Source: Arthrobacter russicus
GTDB lineage: Bacteria; Actinomycetota; Actinomycetes; Actinomycetales; Micrococcaceae
Length of the DNA stretch: 64,000 bases
Assembly: GCF_031454135.1 (NCBI RefSeq)
Contig: NZ_JAVDQF010000001.1
Span: 2,356,001-2,420,000, forward strand
Direction of reading: 5' to 3'
How positions within the stretch are numbered: position 1 is the first letter of the stretch; each line of letters begins with the position of its first letter. Shown in pieces: positions 18,735-26,842 of this stretch. The position numbers and the translations under genes were made by a program. The notes under the pieces are model-generated. The model saw only the letters and a list, made by a program, of their open reading frames with translations, did no database searches and had not been told where the DNA came from.

Positions 18735-19754
18735 ATGATTTCGACCACTTCACGGCTCTTCCAGTTGTTGTCCTTGCTGCAACTGCGCCGGGACTGGCCC
18801 GGCCAGGTCCTCGCCGAGCGGCTCGGCATCAGCCACCGCACCGTGCGCCGGGATGTCGACCGGCTTCGGGACCTGGGCTATCGGATCCAGGCCGTGATGG
18901 GGCCCGACGGCGGGTACCGGCTGGACGCCGGAAGCGAACTCCCACCGCTGATCTTCGACGACGAGCAGGCGGTCGCTTTGGCGGTGGCGCTCCGGGCTGC
19001 GGCCAGCTCCGGGGCCGGCGTCGGGGAAGCCGCGGTGCGGGCGCTGGGCACGGTGCGCCAAGTGCTGCCCGCCCGGTTGCGGCACCGGCTCGATGCCCTT
19101 GACTTCACGGCAGTCCCCAGCCGGCGCGATGCCGGCAGCGTCGCGCCCGAAGTGCTCCTGGCGATATCCGGCGCGGTTCGGAACCGCGAGGTGTTGCGCT
19201 TCGATTACGACAGCAGCGAGGATCGGCCCCGCGCGGAGCCAGCCGGCGCGGTCGCCGAGTTGCCGCCGGTCCGCCGGGCGGAACCGCATCATCTGGCGCT
19301 CCGGGACGGGCGTTGGTATCTGATCGCTTGGGATCTCGGGCGCGCTGATTGGCGCATTTTCCGGGCCGACCGGATCACCCCGCGGATTCCTTCCGGTCCC
19401 CGGTTCACGCCGCGGGCGCTTCCCGGGGAAGGTGTCGGCGAGTTTCTATCGGCAAGGTTCAAGGGTTCCGCAGCGGGAACCGCCTGGCCCTGTTCCGGCA
19501 AGGTCATCATCGAGCTGCCGGCCCGGGAGGTCAGTCCGTTCGCCGGTGATGGCACGGTCGAAGACCTGGGTCCGGACCGGTGCAGTTTGGAAGCCGGGTC
19601 TTGGTCGTGGACCGCACTGGCTGCCTGGTTCGGCAGATTCGATGCCGGGATCGACGTGGTCGGCCCGCCGGAACTCGCCGCAGAGTTCGGCCGGCTTGCG
19701 GCACGTTACACGGCTGCGGCCGGTCGATTCCGGCCGCAGCCGGTGCACCACTGA
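18735..19754 (+). CDS. WYL-domain helix-turn-helix regulator (YafY type)
   Basis: A 339-residue regulator. The N-terminal winged helix is clear: SRLFQLLSLLQLRRDWPGQVLAERLGISHRTVRRDVDRLRDLGY (6-49), then a DGGYRL wing. The WYL module begins near residue 140 (AVRNREVLRFDYDS) and has HHLALRDGRWYLIAWDLGRADWRIFRADRI (about 182-211), carrying the WYL-type Trp-Tyr-Leu triad. The C-terminal WCX extension follows. Genes of this kind often regulate the divergent neighbour, here the PhnB-like gene; WYL domains may sense nucleic acids or small molecules. Confidence 0.92.
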   Translation: MISTTSRLFQLLSLLQLRRDWPGQVLAERLGISHRTVRRDVDRLRDLGYRIQAVMGPDGGYRLDAGSELPPLIFDDEQAVALAVALRAAASSGAGVGEAAVRALGTVRQVLPARLRHRLDALDFTAVPSRRDAGSVAPEVLLAISGAVRNREVLRFDYDSSEDRPRAEPAGAVAELPPVRRAEPHHLALRDGRWYLIAWDLGRADWRIFRADRITPRIPSGPRFTPRALPGEGVGEFLSARFKGSAAGTAWPCSGKVIIELPAREVSPFAGDGTVEDLGPDRCSLEAGSWSWTALAAWFGRFDAGIDVVGPPELAAEFGRLAARYTAAAGRFRPQPVHH

Positions 19755-19818
19755 CGGCCGCGCTCCGGTTCCGGCATACTGGGAGCACGGTCACCAACCA
19801 CCCTGCAGAAGGAACCCG

Positions 19819-20091
19819 ATGCCTGCTGAATCAGACGTCCGAAACACTGTGCTCACCGCGGCCCGTGGCGGAATCATGACCGATGAGGTCGGGGTGATCA
19901 CCGGCGATGTCGAAATCGAATCTTCTTGGGCGTCTCCGGGTCATGCGGCGGCCCGGTGCCGGTATGACGGGGCGGACGAGTGGTATGCGATCACCGACGC
20001 GGCGCGCGAACTGGCTGCCGGTACTGCCGAGGAGTTGACCCGTTTCCATGAGGCTCTCGTGCAACGGTACCGGCAATCAGACCCGGTGTGA
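19819..20091 (+). CDS. Small conserved-type hypothetical protein, 90 residues
   Basis: The frame has ATG 19819 with AAGGA 6 bases upstream and gives an acidic soluble protein with EVGVITGDVEIESSWASPGH in its first half and DAARELAAGTAEELTRFHEA in its second. No signal peptide, membrane helix or catalytic motif is visible. I do not recognise the family. Its last 15 bases overlap the 3' end of the convergent monooxygenase gene. The pattern (beta-rich start, helical end) suggests a small single-domain protein. Confidence 0.7.
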   Translation: MPAESDVRNTVLTAARGGIMTDEVGVITGDVEIESSWASPGHAAARCRYDGADEWYAITDAARELAAGTAEELTRFHEALVQRYRQSDPV

Positions 20092-21291
20092 CGAGGCGCC
20101 GGAGGCCGCCCGGCGGTAGTCTTTCAGCCGGTATCCGTTGACCGTGGCTTCAAAGGCCGCTGCGTGCCCGGCCAGGGCAGCCGCGGCGGCCGGATCAGCG
20201 TCCGCGGCCGGCGCGGTGTGCGCTTCGGAGTTCCGGAAGGCCAGTTGCTGGTTCTGCGCCACCCATGCCCGCAGCTCGCCGTGGTAGGCCGCAAAAGCGG
20301 CCGGATCGCCGTCGTGCTCGGCCAGTTTCCCGGCCAGCACATAGGCTCCGACCAGGGCGATCGAAGTTCCCTGTCCGGAGAGCGGCGAGGGGCAGTACGC
20401 GGCATCGCCGACCAAGCCGACCCGGCCCCGGTGCCATTCGTCCAGGTGGATCTGCCCGACCGAATCGAAATAGAAATCCGGGGCGGCGTCCATCGCATCG
20501 AGCAGCTCGGGAATCCGCCAGCCGAGGTGGCTGAACGCCGCGCGGACCAGGGCCTTCTGCCGGGCAGTGTCCCGGTAGTCGAGGTCGTCCGGCAGCGGCC
20601 CGCCGAAGCCGAGCATGGCACGTACCGCGGTATTGCCGCGGGCGCTGTAGAAAATCCCCATGGTGCCCTGCTCCGGAGCCGCCGGGTCGAAGAGCTGCTG
20701 GATGACTTGCCAATGGTCCAAGCCGAGCAGATTGGGCGTGCTGAAGATGCCCAAGTGGGTGTGCATCGGGGTGAAACAGTCGGACTCGGGTCCGAACGCC
20801 AGGGCGCGGGTCCGGGAATGCAGGCCGTCGGCGCCGATCACCAGATCGAATTCCCTGGTGGTCCCGCTTTCGAAGCGCACCGTGACCCCGTCCGCGTGTT
20901 CGGCGAGTGCGGAGATCGAATCGCCGAAAATGTAGTCGACGCCGGCGGTCGCCTGGACGATGAGTCCGGCGAGTTCGTCGCGCAGGATTTCCACGTCCGG
21001 GCTGTCGATCGCGCCGCCGGTCATGGTGCGTTCCGAGGTGCGCATCAGTTCTGCGCCGGCTGCGTCCACCATGGTCATGCCGCGCATCGCGGTACGCCGC
21101 TCGTAGACCGCTCCGCGCAGGCCCATCCGGTCCAGCACATCCAGTGCCGGGCCGCGGACGTCGATCGGCTGGCCGCCGCGACGGGGTCCGCCGGGATTGC
21201 GTTCGACGACGGTGGGGGTGAACCCGAAGTGGCGCAACCACCAGGCGAGGGTAGGGCCGGCGACGCTGGCGCCGGAAATCAAAATGTCCAT
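20077..21291 (-). CDS. FAD-dependent monooxygenase (PHBH fold)
   Basis: A 404-residue class A flavoprotein monooxygenase. MDILISGASVAGPTLAWWL is the N-terminal Rossmann GxGxxG variant, DLVIGADGLHSRTR (near 155) the DG motif for NADPH and FAD, and GRVGLVGDAAYCPSPLSGQGTSIAL (near 275) the GD motif for the FAD ribose. ATG 21291 is supported by GGAGGA 6 bases upstream; the open frame continues 12 codons further but would cover the promoter repeats. Such enzymes hydroxylate aromatics or, as in TetX relatives, inactivate drugs. Two tandem palindromes (21311-21352) suggest tight repression. Confidence 0.9.
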   Translation of the reverse strand: MDILISGASVAGPTLAWWLRHFGFTPTVVERNPGGPRRGGQPIDVRGPALDVLDRMGLRGAVYERRTAMRGMTMVDAAGAELMRTSERTMTGGAIDSPDVEILRDELAGLIVQATAGVDYIFGDSISALAEHADGVTVRFESGTTREFDLVIGADGLHSRTRALAFGPESDCFTPMHTHLGIFSTPNLLGLDHWQVIQQLFDPAAPEQGTMGIFYSARGNTAVRAMLGFGGPLPDDLDYRDTARQKALVRAAFSHLGWRIPELLDAMDAAPDFYFDSVGQIHLDEWHRGRVGLVGDAAYCPSPLSGQGTSIALVGAYVLAGKLAEHDGDPAAFAAYHGELRAWVAQNQQLAFRNSEAHTAPAADADPAAAAALAGHAAAFEATVNGYRLKDYRRAASGASSHRV

Positions 21292-21310
21292 CGGTCCTCC
21301 AGAAAGTTTT

Positions 21311-21352
21311 GTGTACGCAGTAAACATAAACTTATATGTGTACTTTGTAAAC
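21311..21352. promoter_or_regulatory. Tandem operator pair upstream of the FAD monooxygenase gene
   Basis: GTGTACgcaGTAAAC (21311-21325) and GTGTACtttGTAAAC (21338-21352) are direct copies with a 27-bp period, and each is itself a palindrome with one mismatch. They lie 20-60 bases upstream of the monooxygenase start, typical for a TetR-like repressor. No regulator gene is next to it. Confidence 0.65.
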
Positions 21353-21398
21353 AGTTACTTTCACCGGCCTGGGTGACTCGGGGAGGGCCGGTCGGATG

Positions 21399-22841
21399 CT
21401 ATTTGCCGACGAAGGCCGCGAGTGCAGTCAACTGGTTGATTCGGCACTGCGGGTTCAGGTACATCATGTGTCCGGCCTCGTGATAGTGGTGGCTGAACCT
21501 GGACCGGGCTTCGTCGCTGATGTTCAAGTGCGCCCAGACGTATTCGGCGGCGAAATGCGGGGTAGCGCCGTCGTGGTACCCGTAGTCCACATGCACCCGC
21601 AGCGCCGGATTGTCATTGAGCAGCCGTTCCAGATCCGAGGCCACTTCGACCGGCTGGCCTTCGAAGGTCTTGTAGCTCCATGGCTGCACCCGTCCAGTGA
21701 GGATTTCATAGGGCAGGTCGTTCTCGTAGCCCAGTTCGGCGCGGAGGTAGTGGTTGACGGCGGCCGCATAGGGGCCGCTGATCGCCTTCATCGACGGGTC
21801 GTCCCAGTTGACCGAAGCCTGGCCGCGCAGGTTTTTCTGCGTGAACCGGCCATCGATCCGGCCCACAGTCAGACCCTCGGCGCGCAGCAGTTCAGCGGAG
21901 AATTCCGAATAATCCCAGCGCAGATTGCTCCGCCGGACGAAATCCTCGCCCAGGGTGGTGATCGCGGCGAGCCGGGCGACGACGACGTCGTACTCGTCGG
22001 AACTGAGCCGGGAGCCTTGGCTGAGCGCGTAGCCGAAGTCCTTGGCGGCGAAGGCCTCGGCCTCGGCGACCACGTCGGCCAGGCTGCGGCCGGGGTGCCT
22101 GCCGTGGAAGTGCGCGATCGCGGCATAGGTGGGCACGTGCAGCGGGTACGGGGTGTCGCTGCCGGGGAAGAACCGGAGCGTGGACATGTTCAGCACCGTG
22201 GAAATCAAGCCGAGGCCGTTGACCGCCATGCCGTAGGCGTCGAAGAGCCGGGCCGCGACGGCGACCGCACGCAGCGTGCCGTAGGACTCACCGATCAAAT
22301 ACTTCGGCGAGAGCCAGCGGTTGTTGCGGGTGGTCCAGAGCCGGATCACTTCAGCCACCAGGTCCCGGTCCTCGACGAAGGCGTGGAACTCGTCGGCTTT
22401 GCCGCCTTTGACCACCCGGGAGAAGCCGGTGCTGACCGGATCGATCATCACCAGATCCGCGTGTTCCAAGATGCTGTGCGGATTGTCCAGCAGGCCGTAG
22501 GGCGCCGGGGTGAGTGCGCCGACGTCGCCGCTGTCCACCAAGCGCGGGCCGAGCAGTCCCATATGCAGCCAGACCGAACTGGAACCGGGGCCGCCGTTGA
22601 ACGCAAAGACCACCGGGCGGTCCGCAGCCTCGGCCTCCACGGTGTACGAGGTCAGGAAGATCTCCGCTTTGGCCTTGAAGCCCTGGTTCTTGCCGTCCTT
22701 GCGCTCCTCTTTCCGCAGGACCAGCCGGCCGGCCGTGGAGGTGTAACGCAAACCATTGCGTTCCTGGGCGCGGGTGACGAAGTCGTCGCTGACCTCGGGT
22801 TCTGACGATTCGGTCTCGGGGGAGGAGGTGTCGTCAGTCAT
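21399..22841 (-). CDS. S10 family serine carboxypeptidase-like peptidase
   Basis: A 480-residue alpha/beta hydrolase of peptidase family S10. AFNGGPGSSSVWLHMGLLGP gives the oxyanion-hole region, LIGESYGTLRAVAVAARL the nucleophile Ser in GESYG, and YGYHDGATPHFAAEYVW plus a His-rich C-terminus (HHYHEAGHMMYL) supply Asp and His. The ATG at 22841 (MTDDTSSPETESSEPE) is the likely start; no secretion signal follows, so a cytoplasmic location is suggested. The gap to the divergent thioesterase gene is 66 bp. Substrate unknown. Confidence 0.9.
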   Translation of the reverse strand: MTDDTSSPETESSEPEVSDDFVTRAQERNGLRYTSTAGRLVLRKEERKDGKNQGFKAKAEIFLTSYTVEAEAADRPVVFAFNGGPGSSSVWLHMGLLGPRLVDSGDVGALTPAPYGLLDNPHSILEHADLVMIDPVSTGFSRVVKGGKADEFHAFVEDRDLVAEVIRLWTTRNNRWLSPKYLIGESYGTLRAVAVAARLFDAYGMAVNGLGLISTVLNMSTLRFFPGSDTPYPLHVPTYAAIAHFHGRHPGRSLADVVAEAEAFAAKDFGYALSQGSRLSSDEYDVVVARLAAITTLGEDFVRRSNLRWDYSEFSAELLRAEGLTVGRIDGRFTQKNLRGQASVNWDDPSMKAISGPYAAAVNHYLRAELGYENDLPYEILTGRVQPWSYKTFEGQPVEVASDLERLLNDNPALRVHVDYGYHDGATPHFAAEYVWAHLNISDEARSRFSHHYHEAGHMMYLNPQCRINQLTALAAFVGK

Positions 22842-22907
22842 GCTTCCGAGCCTATTGCAGAAAATGTATCCGGGACGAGGGAAAACGTTGCCGAACTCCC
22901 CAGTAAC

Positions 22908-23465
22908 ATGAAAAACATGCACCTGTTACTGCGGACCATCTGGCATTTTTTCGTTTCGTCGCGCCAAGCCGCGACCAGCCTGTGGGCGCACACTTCGGTG
23001 CGGATGCGGGCTTGGCCGACGGATATCGACATTGCCGGGCACATCAACAACGGCATGTACTTTTCGCTCATGGACCTGGGCCGGTTCGACCTGATGATGC
23101 GCTCCGGGATGTGGAAAGCGATCCGGGCCCGGAAATGGACGCCGGTGATGAGTGCGGAAACCATCTCCTTCCGCAAATCGATTGAGCTCTGGCAGAAGTA
23201 CACGATGGAAACCCGGGTGATCGGCTTCGACGAGCGGGCGATGTATTTCGAGCAGTGCATGGTGGTCGACGGCGATGTCTACGTCCGGGCGTTCATGGCG
23301 ATGCGGTTGGTGCACAAGGGCAAGCCGGTGAGCAACGCGGAGCTTTTCGCGCTGGTCGGCGAGCCTCCGGCGGATTTGGTGTTGCCGGACTGGATCCACA
23401 CCTGGCGGGCCGACGTCGCCTTGCCGGGTGCCCGCAAACCTGCGCCGTTCAGCTGGAGCCGTTAG
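22908..23465 (+). CDS. Acyl-CoA thioesterase-like hotdog protein (THEM6/4HBT type)
   Basis: A 185-residue protein with the hotdog-fold signature DIDIAGHINNGMYFSLMDLGRF (near 39-60), where the Asp and the N..Y helix are typical of 4HBT-like thioesterases, then METRVIGFDERAMYFEQCMV. An N-terminal helix (MHLLLRTIWHFFVSS) may associate with the membrane, as in THEM6-like proteins. Start is ATG 22908, or ATG 22917 three codons later. It precedes the C-S lyase gene by 16 bases, so the two may form a transcript. Confidence 0.85.
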   Translation: MKNMHLLLRTIWHFFVSSRQAATSLWAHTSVRMRAWPTDIDIAGHINNGMYFSLMDLGRFDLMMRSGMWKAIRARKWTPVMSAETISFRKSIELWQKYTMETRVIGFDERAMYFEQCMVVDGDVYVRAFMAMRLVHKGKPVSNAELFALVGEPPADLVLPDWIHTWRADVALPGARKPAPFSWSR

Positions 23466-23481
23466 CGCGTAGCATGGCGCT

Positions 23482-24666
23482 GTGAATCCAGAGCCAGCGA
23501 GTTTCGATTTCAGTTCGCCCACAGCCCGGACGCTGCGCGCCCGGCAGGGGATCAAATGGAATCTCCACCCGGAGGACGTGCTGCCGCTCTGGGTCGCGGA
23601 GATGGATTTCGCCACCGCTCCGGTGATCGTCGACGAACTCCACCGGGCGGTACAGGAAGAATCCTTCGGCTACGCCTCGCCACGGCAGCCGGCGTTGGCG
23701 GCGGCCCTGGCCGAATTCAGTGCCGCCCGCTATGACTGGTCCTTCGAGCCCGAGGCGATGCGGATCCTGCCGGAAGTGCTCACCGGGGTCCGGTGGGGGA
23801 TCGACGCGTTCAGCAAGCCCGGCAGTGCCGTGATCCTGCCGGTGCCCGCCTACATGCCCTTCTTCGAACTGGTCCGTTCGATGGGCCGGGAAATCATCGA
23901 GGTCCGGTTCATCGAAGCGGGCGGGCGTTGGGTCCTGGATTTGGCCGGCGTCGAACAGGCTCTGCGGGCCGGGGCGGGCACATTGCTGCTGACGAATCCG
24001 CACAATCCGCTCGGCAAGACCTTCAGCAGCGCCGAGTCCGCGGCCATTGCCGGGCTCGTGGACCGGTATGGCGCCCGGGTGGTTTCGGACGAGATCCACG
24101 GCCCGTTGACTTACGACCGGGTGCACGTGCCGTATGCCTCGGTCAATGACACTGCTTTTGCGCACACGCTGACCTTGGTATCGACCTCGAAAGCCTGGAA
24201 TCTGCCCGGTTTGTGCGCGGCCCAGGCGATTGTGGGCAGCGCCGCGGACCGGACCGCCTGGGATGCCTGGACCCTTGGCGAGACCCACGGGGTATCCCCG
24301 CTCGGAGTGCGGGCTTCGACGGCGGCCTACCGGAATGGCGTGCCCTGGTTGGACGGCTTGCTCGGCCAACTGCGAACCAACCGGCAATTCCTGTTCGAGC
24401 GTCTGGCCGAGGTTCCGGGGCTGCAAGCGATCACCCCGGAAGCGACGTATCTGGCCTGGCTCGACTTCACCGAGGTGGAGCTCGGCGCGCGCTACCAGGC
24501 CGGTGAGGGGCCGGCGTCGTACTTTTTGCGCGAGGCGAAACTGGCCTTTGTGCCGGGAAGTTCCTGCGGCGCGGACAGCCTGAATTGCCTGCGGCTCAAT
24601 TTCGGTACAACGCCGGGCATCCTGGAACAAGCCATGGACGCCATGCTGGCCGCGTTGCCCGCTTAG
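23482..24666 (+). CDS. PLP-dependent C-S lyase, MalY/PatB type
   Basis: A 394-residue fold-type I enzyme of the MalY/PatB cystathionine beta-lyase group. WNLHPEDVLPLWVAEMDFATAPVI (25-48) is the family N-terminus; LLLTNPHNPLGKTFS and VVSDEIHGPLTY supply the PLP-binding Asn and Asp, and STSKAWNLPGLCAAQAI contains the Schiff-base Lys. It would cleave cystathionine or cysteine conjugates to thiols, pyruvate and ammonia. Starts with GTG and ends before a large palindromic terminator. Confidence 0.92.
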   Translation: MNPEPASFDFSSPTARTLRARQGIKWNLHPEDVLPLWVAEMDFATAPVIVDELHRAVQEESFGYASPRQPALAAALAEFSAARYDWSFEPEAMRILPEVLTGVRWGIDAFSKPGSAVILPVPAYMPFFELVRSMGREIIEVRFIEAGGRWVLDLAGVEQALRAGAGTLLLTNPHNPLGKTFSSAESAAIAGLVDRYGARVVSDEIHGPLTYDRVHVPYASVNDTAFAHTLTLVSTSKAWNLPGLCAAQAIVGSAADRTAWDAWTLGETHGVSPLGVRASTAAYRNGVPWLDGLLGQLRTNRQFLFERLAEVPGLQAITPEATYLAWLDFTEVELGARYQAGEGPASYFLREAKLAFVPGSSCGADSLNCLRLNFGTTPGILEQAMDAMLAALPA

Positions 24667-24681
24667 CCGCCCGGGGCCTGC

Positions 24682-24761
24682 CCGCAGGCCCGTCCCAAGG
24701 ACGCGTGCCGTGGGCTGGGACGTCCCAGCCCACGGCAGTCCCGGATTGGACGGGCCTGCGG
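24682..24761. terminator. Nested palindrome, bidirectional terminator
   Basis: An outer pair of perfect 14-base arms (24682-24695 and 24748-24761) encloses a perfect 30-bp palindrome with no spacer (24707-24721 with 24722-24736). It lies between two convergent genes. There is no U-tract; the RNA would fold the same way from either strand. Confidence 0.75.
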
Positions 24762-24765
24762 TGGA

Positions 24766-25257
24766 TCAGCCGGTTACCCGGGCCACGAACTTCGCGGTGC
24801 GTTCGGTGAGCGCCTCGATCTGCAGCGCCCGGGTGGTATCCCAGTCGGCGTGCCGTCGACTGGCCGACACCTCGGCCCGGACATTGCGCGAACACCGGAA
24901 ATCGGAACAGATCAGGGTTCCCACAGTGTTGCCATCCCGGCCGGCATGACCGGCGCGGCGGGCGACGTAGAGGTAGACGTCGGTTTCGGAACGGACATCG
25001 CGGCACAGATCGCAGATGATTTTGCGGATCTTGCCGCTGCCGCCTTCGGGTGCCCGCAAGGCGATGCCGACCAGGCCGGTGTCCGCAGGGAAGACCAAGT
25101 AGCCGCGCTGCGGCATCTTGGGGTCTCGCCAGCCCAGATAATCGAGTTGTTCCCAATCGAACTGGTCGAAATCGGCCGGGAAGTTGATGGCTTTGACTTC
25201 GCTGCGCGAGGCATTGACGAAGCTGCGACGGATGTCGTCGACGGAAAATTTTTGCAT
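24766..25257 (-). CDS. FBP-domain protein with C-terminal treble-clef zinc finger (FusB-like, EF-G-binding type)
   Basis: A 163-residue protein from ATG 25257 (MQKFSVDDIRRSFVNASRSE). It ends in a four-cysteine zinc finger: C-x2-C in IICDLCRDV and C-x4-C in LICSDFRCSRNVR, about residues 96-139, with YLYVARRAGHAGRDGNTVGT between. This is the layout of the FBP_C treble-clef domain, found in FusB/FusC proteins that bind elongation factor G and rescue it from fusidic acid. Family membership is from motif recognition. The upstream region is open for 94 more codons but overlaps the alcohol dehydrogenase promoter and is not coding in style. Confidence 0.8.
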   Translation of the reverse strand: MQKFSVDDIRRSFVNASRSEVKAINFPADFDQFDWEQLDYLGWRDPKMPQRGYLVFPADTGLVGIALRAPEGGSGKIRKIICDLCRDVRSETDVYLYVARRAGHAGRDGNTVGTLICSDFRCSRNVRAEVSASRRHADWDTTRALQIEALTERTAKFVARVTG

Positions 25258-25513
25258 TGGAATGACCCTGTCTTCGGAAATTTCGGGTGCAAGCGGCGAA
25301 CCAGGCGCGGGCATGGCAAAAGCGCCGACTTGCACTGAATTGCTCAAAGCGCCGAAGGCCGGGGGAGCTATGTCGGAAAGCTCAGCCGTGCCTCGACGCG
25401 GAGCCCGAAGCGATGCAGGCCGATGCGGCCGCCTCGCTTCCGATGGCTGCGAATCGCATACCGTTTCCTTAGAAAACTTCACGGGGTTACCGCTACAGAG
25501 TAGCATCCACCCC

Positions 25514-26638
25514 ATGATGCAATCTGCGGTGCTGACCACCTCCGAGGCCGGGCGTCCCTATGCGCGCAGCCTGCCGTTGCAGCTCCTTGAGCTGGAGATT
25601 CCGCAGCCGCGGGCCGGTGAAGTCCTGGTCCGGATCGAACGGGCGAGCTTGTGCCATTCGGACCTTTCCGTGGTCAACGGATCCCGGCTGCGGCCGCTGC
25701 CGATGGCGTTGGGGCACGAAGCGGCGGGGGTGGTGGCCGGCCTCGGCGACGGGGTTTCTGATCTGCAGCTGGGGCAAGCCGTGGTGATGGTCTTCGTGCC
25801 GGCCTGCGGGAGTTGCCGGGCATGTTCGGCCGGCCGGCCGGCGCTCTGCTACCGGGGCGCCGAGGCCAACGGCAGCGGGGATTTGTTGCACGGGGAGGCG
25901 CTTTTGCGCACCCGGTCCGGCGAGCGGATCAATCACCATTTGGGCATCTCGGCCTTTGCGGAGTTCGCCGTTGTGGCGCGCGAGTCGTTGGTGCCGTTGG
26001 ACGAGGACGTGCCGCTCGACGTCGCCGCGCTGTTCGGCTGCGCGGCGTTGACCGGGGTGGGTGCAGTGCTCAATACCGCAGAGGTGCAGCCGGGGCAGTC
26101 GGTGATCGTCTTCGGGTTGGGAGCGGTCGGGCTGATGGCGGTGATGGCGGCGGCGCAGATCGACGGGGTCGCGGTGATCGCGATCGATCCGCTGGAGTCC
26201 AAGCAAGAACTGGCGCTGCGCTGCGGGGCGAAACTCGCCGGCAGCCCCGAGGCTGCAGCCGGGTTGGCCGCCGACCACCTCGACGGCGGCGCCGACGTCG
26301 TGATCGAAGCCGTCGGCAGCGCGAACGTGATGGCGGCCGGTTTGGGCTTGTTGGCCCGCGGCGGTGCCTTGGTCTCGGTGGGGCTGTCGCACCCCGATCA
26401 GCAATTGACGGTTCAGGCGCTTCAGTTCGCGGGCACCGGTAAACGGTTGCTGGGGTCTTACATGGGCGACGCGGCGCCATCGCGGGACATTCCGCGATAC
26501 CTGCAATTGTGGCAGGACGGCCGCTTGCCGGTGGAGCTGCTGCACACCGACACCAGGCCGCTCAGCGCCGTCAATGAAAGCTTGGACGCGCTCGCCGACG
26601 GCGCCGTGGTGCGCCGGTTGCTCGTGCCGGGGAGCTGA
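25514..26638 (+). CDS. Zinc-dependent alcohol dehydrogenase (MDR family)
   Basis: A 374-residue medium-chain dehydrogenase/reductase. SLCHSDLSVVNG gives the catalytic-zinc Cys, LGHEAAGVV the His-Glu pair, and CGSCRACSAGRPALC the four cysteines of the structural zinc. The Rossmann motif GLGAVGLMAV binds NAD(P). The ATG pair at 25514/25517 are alternative starts; neither has a clear Shine-Dalgarno. The long sequence between zinc lobe and Rossmann fold (HGEALLRTRSGERINHHLG) is typical of class III-like enzymes. Substrate alcohol is not evident. Confidence 0.9.
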   Translation: MMQSAVLTTSEAGRPYARSLPLQLLELEIPQPRAGEVLVRIERASLCHSDLSVVNGSRLRPLPMALGHEAAGVVAGLGDGVSDLQLGQAVVMVFVPACGSCRACSAGRPALCYRGAEANGSGDLLHGEALLRTRSGERINHHLGISAFAEFAVVARESLVPLDEDVPLDVAALFGCAALTGVGAVLNTAEVQPGQSVIVFGLGAVGLMAVMAAAQIDGVAVIAIDPLESKQELALRCGAKLAGSPEAAAGLAADHLDGGADVVIEAVGSANVMAAGLGLLARGGALVSVGLSHPDQQLTVQALQFAGTGKRLLGSYMGDAAPSRDIPRYLQLWQDGRLPVELLHTDTRPLSAVNESLDALADGAVVRRLLVPGS

Positions 26639-26842
26639 GTGAGGTCTGCTGCGGCGTTTCGAAATCCAGGGCCTGCGGTACGGGGTAAAAGTGTCGCAGG
26701 ATAACCATTCTGCTGTGCGGAAATAAGGTGATTTTGAGCCCGGTGGGGTCAAGACTTTCGTAACGGAGATTTTCAGTTTCCGCCCGGGATGAATCCATGT
26801 TGGGAATTCATCCGAATTTAGTCTTCTGAGGATGTGCTCACT

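Noticed and set aside
16795-18753. A 652-codon leftward open frame opposite the sugar:cation MFS gene
   Set aside because: High-GC shadow: the protein is Arg/Gln/His/Asp-rich with no hydrophobic core, while the opposite strand encodes a full 12-helix transporter.
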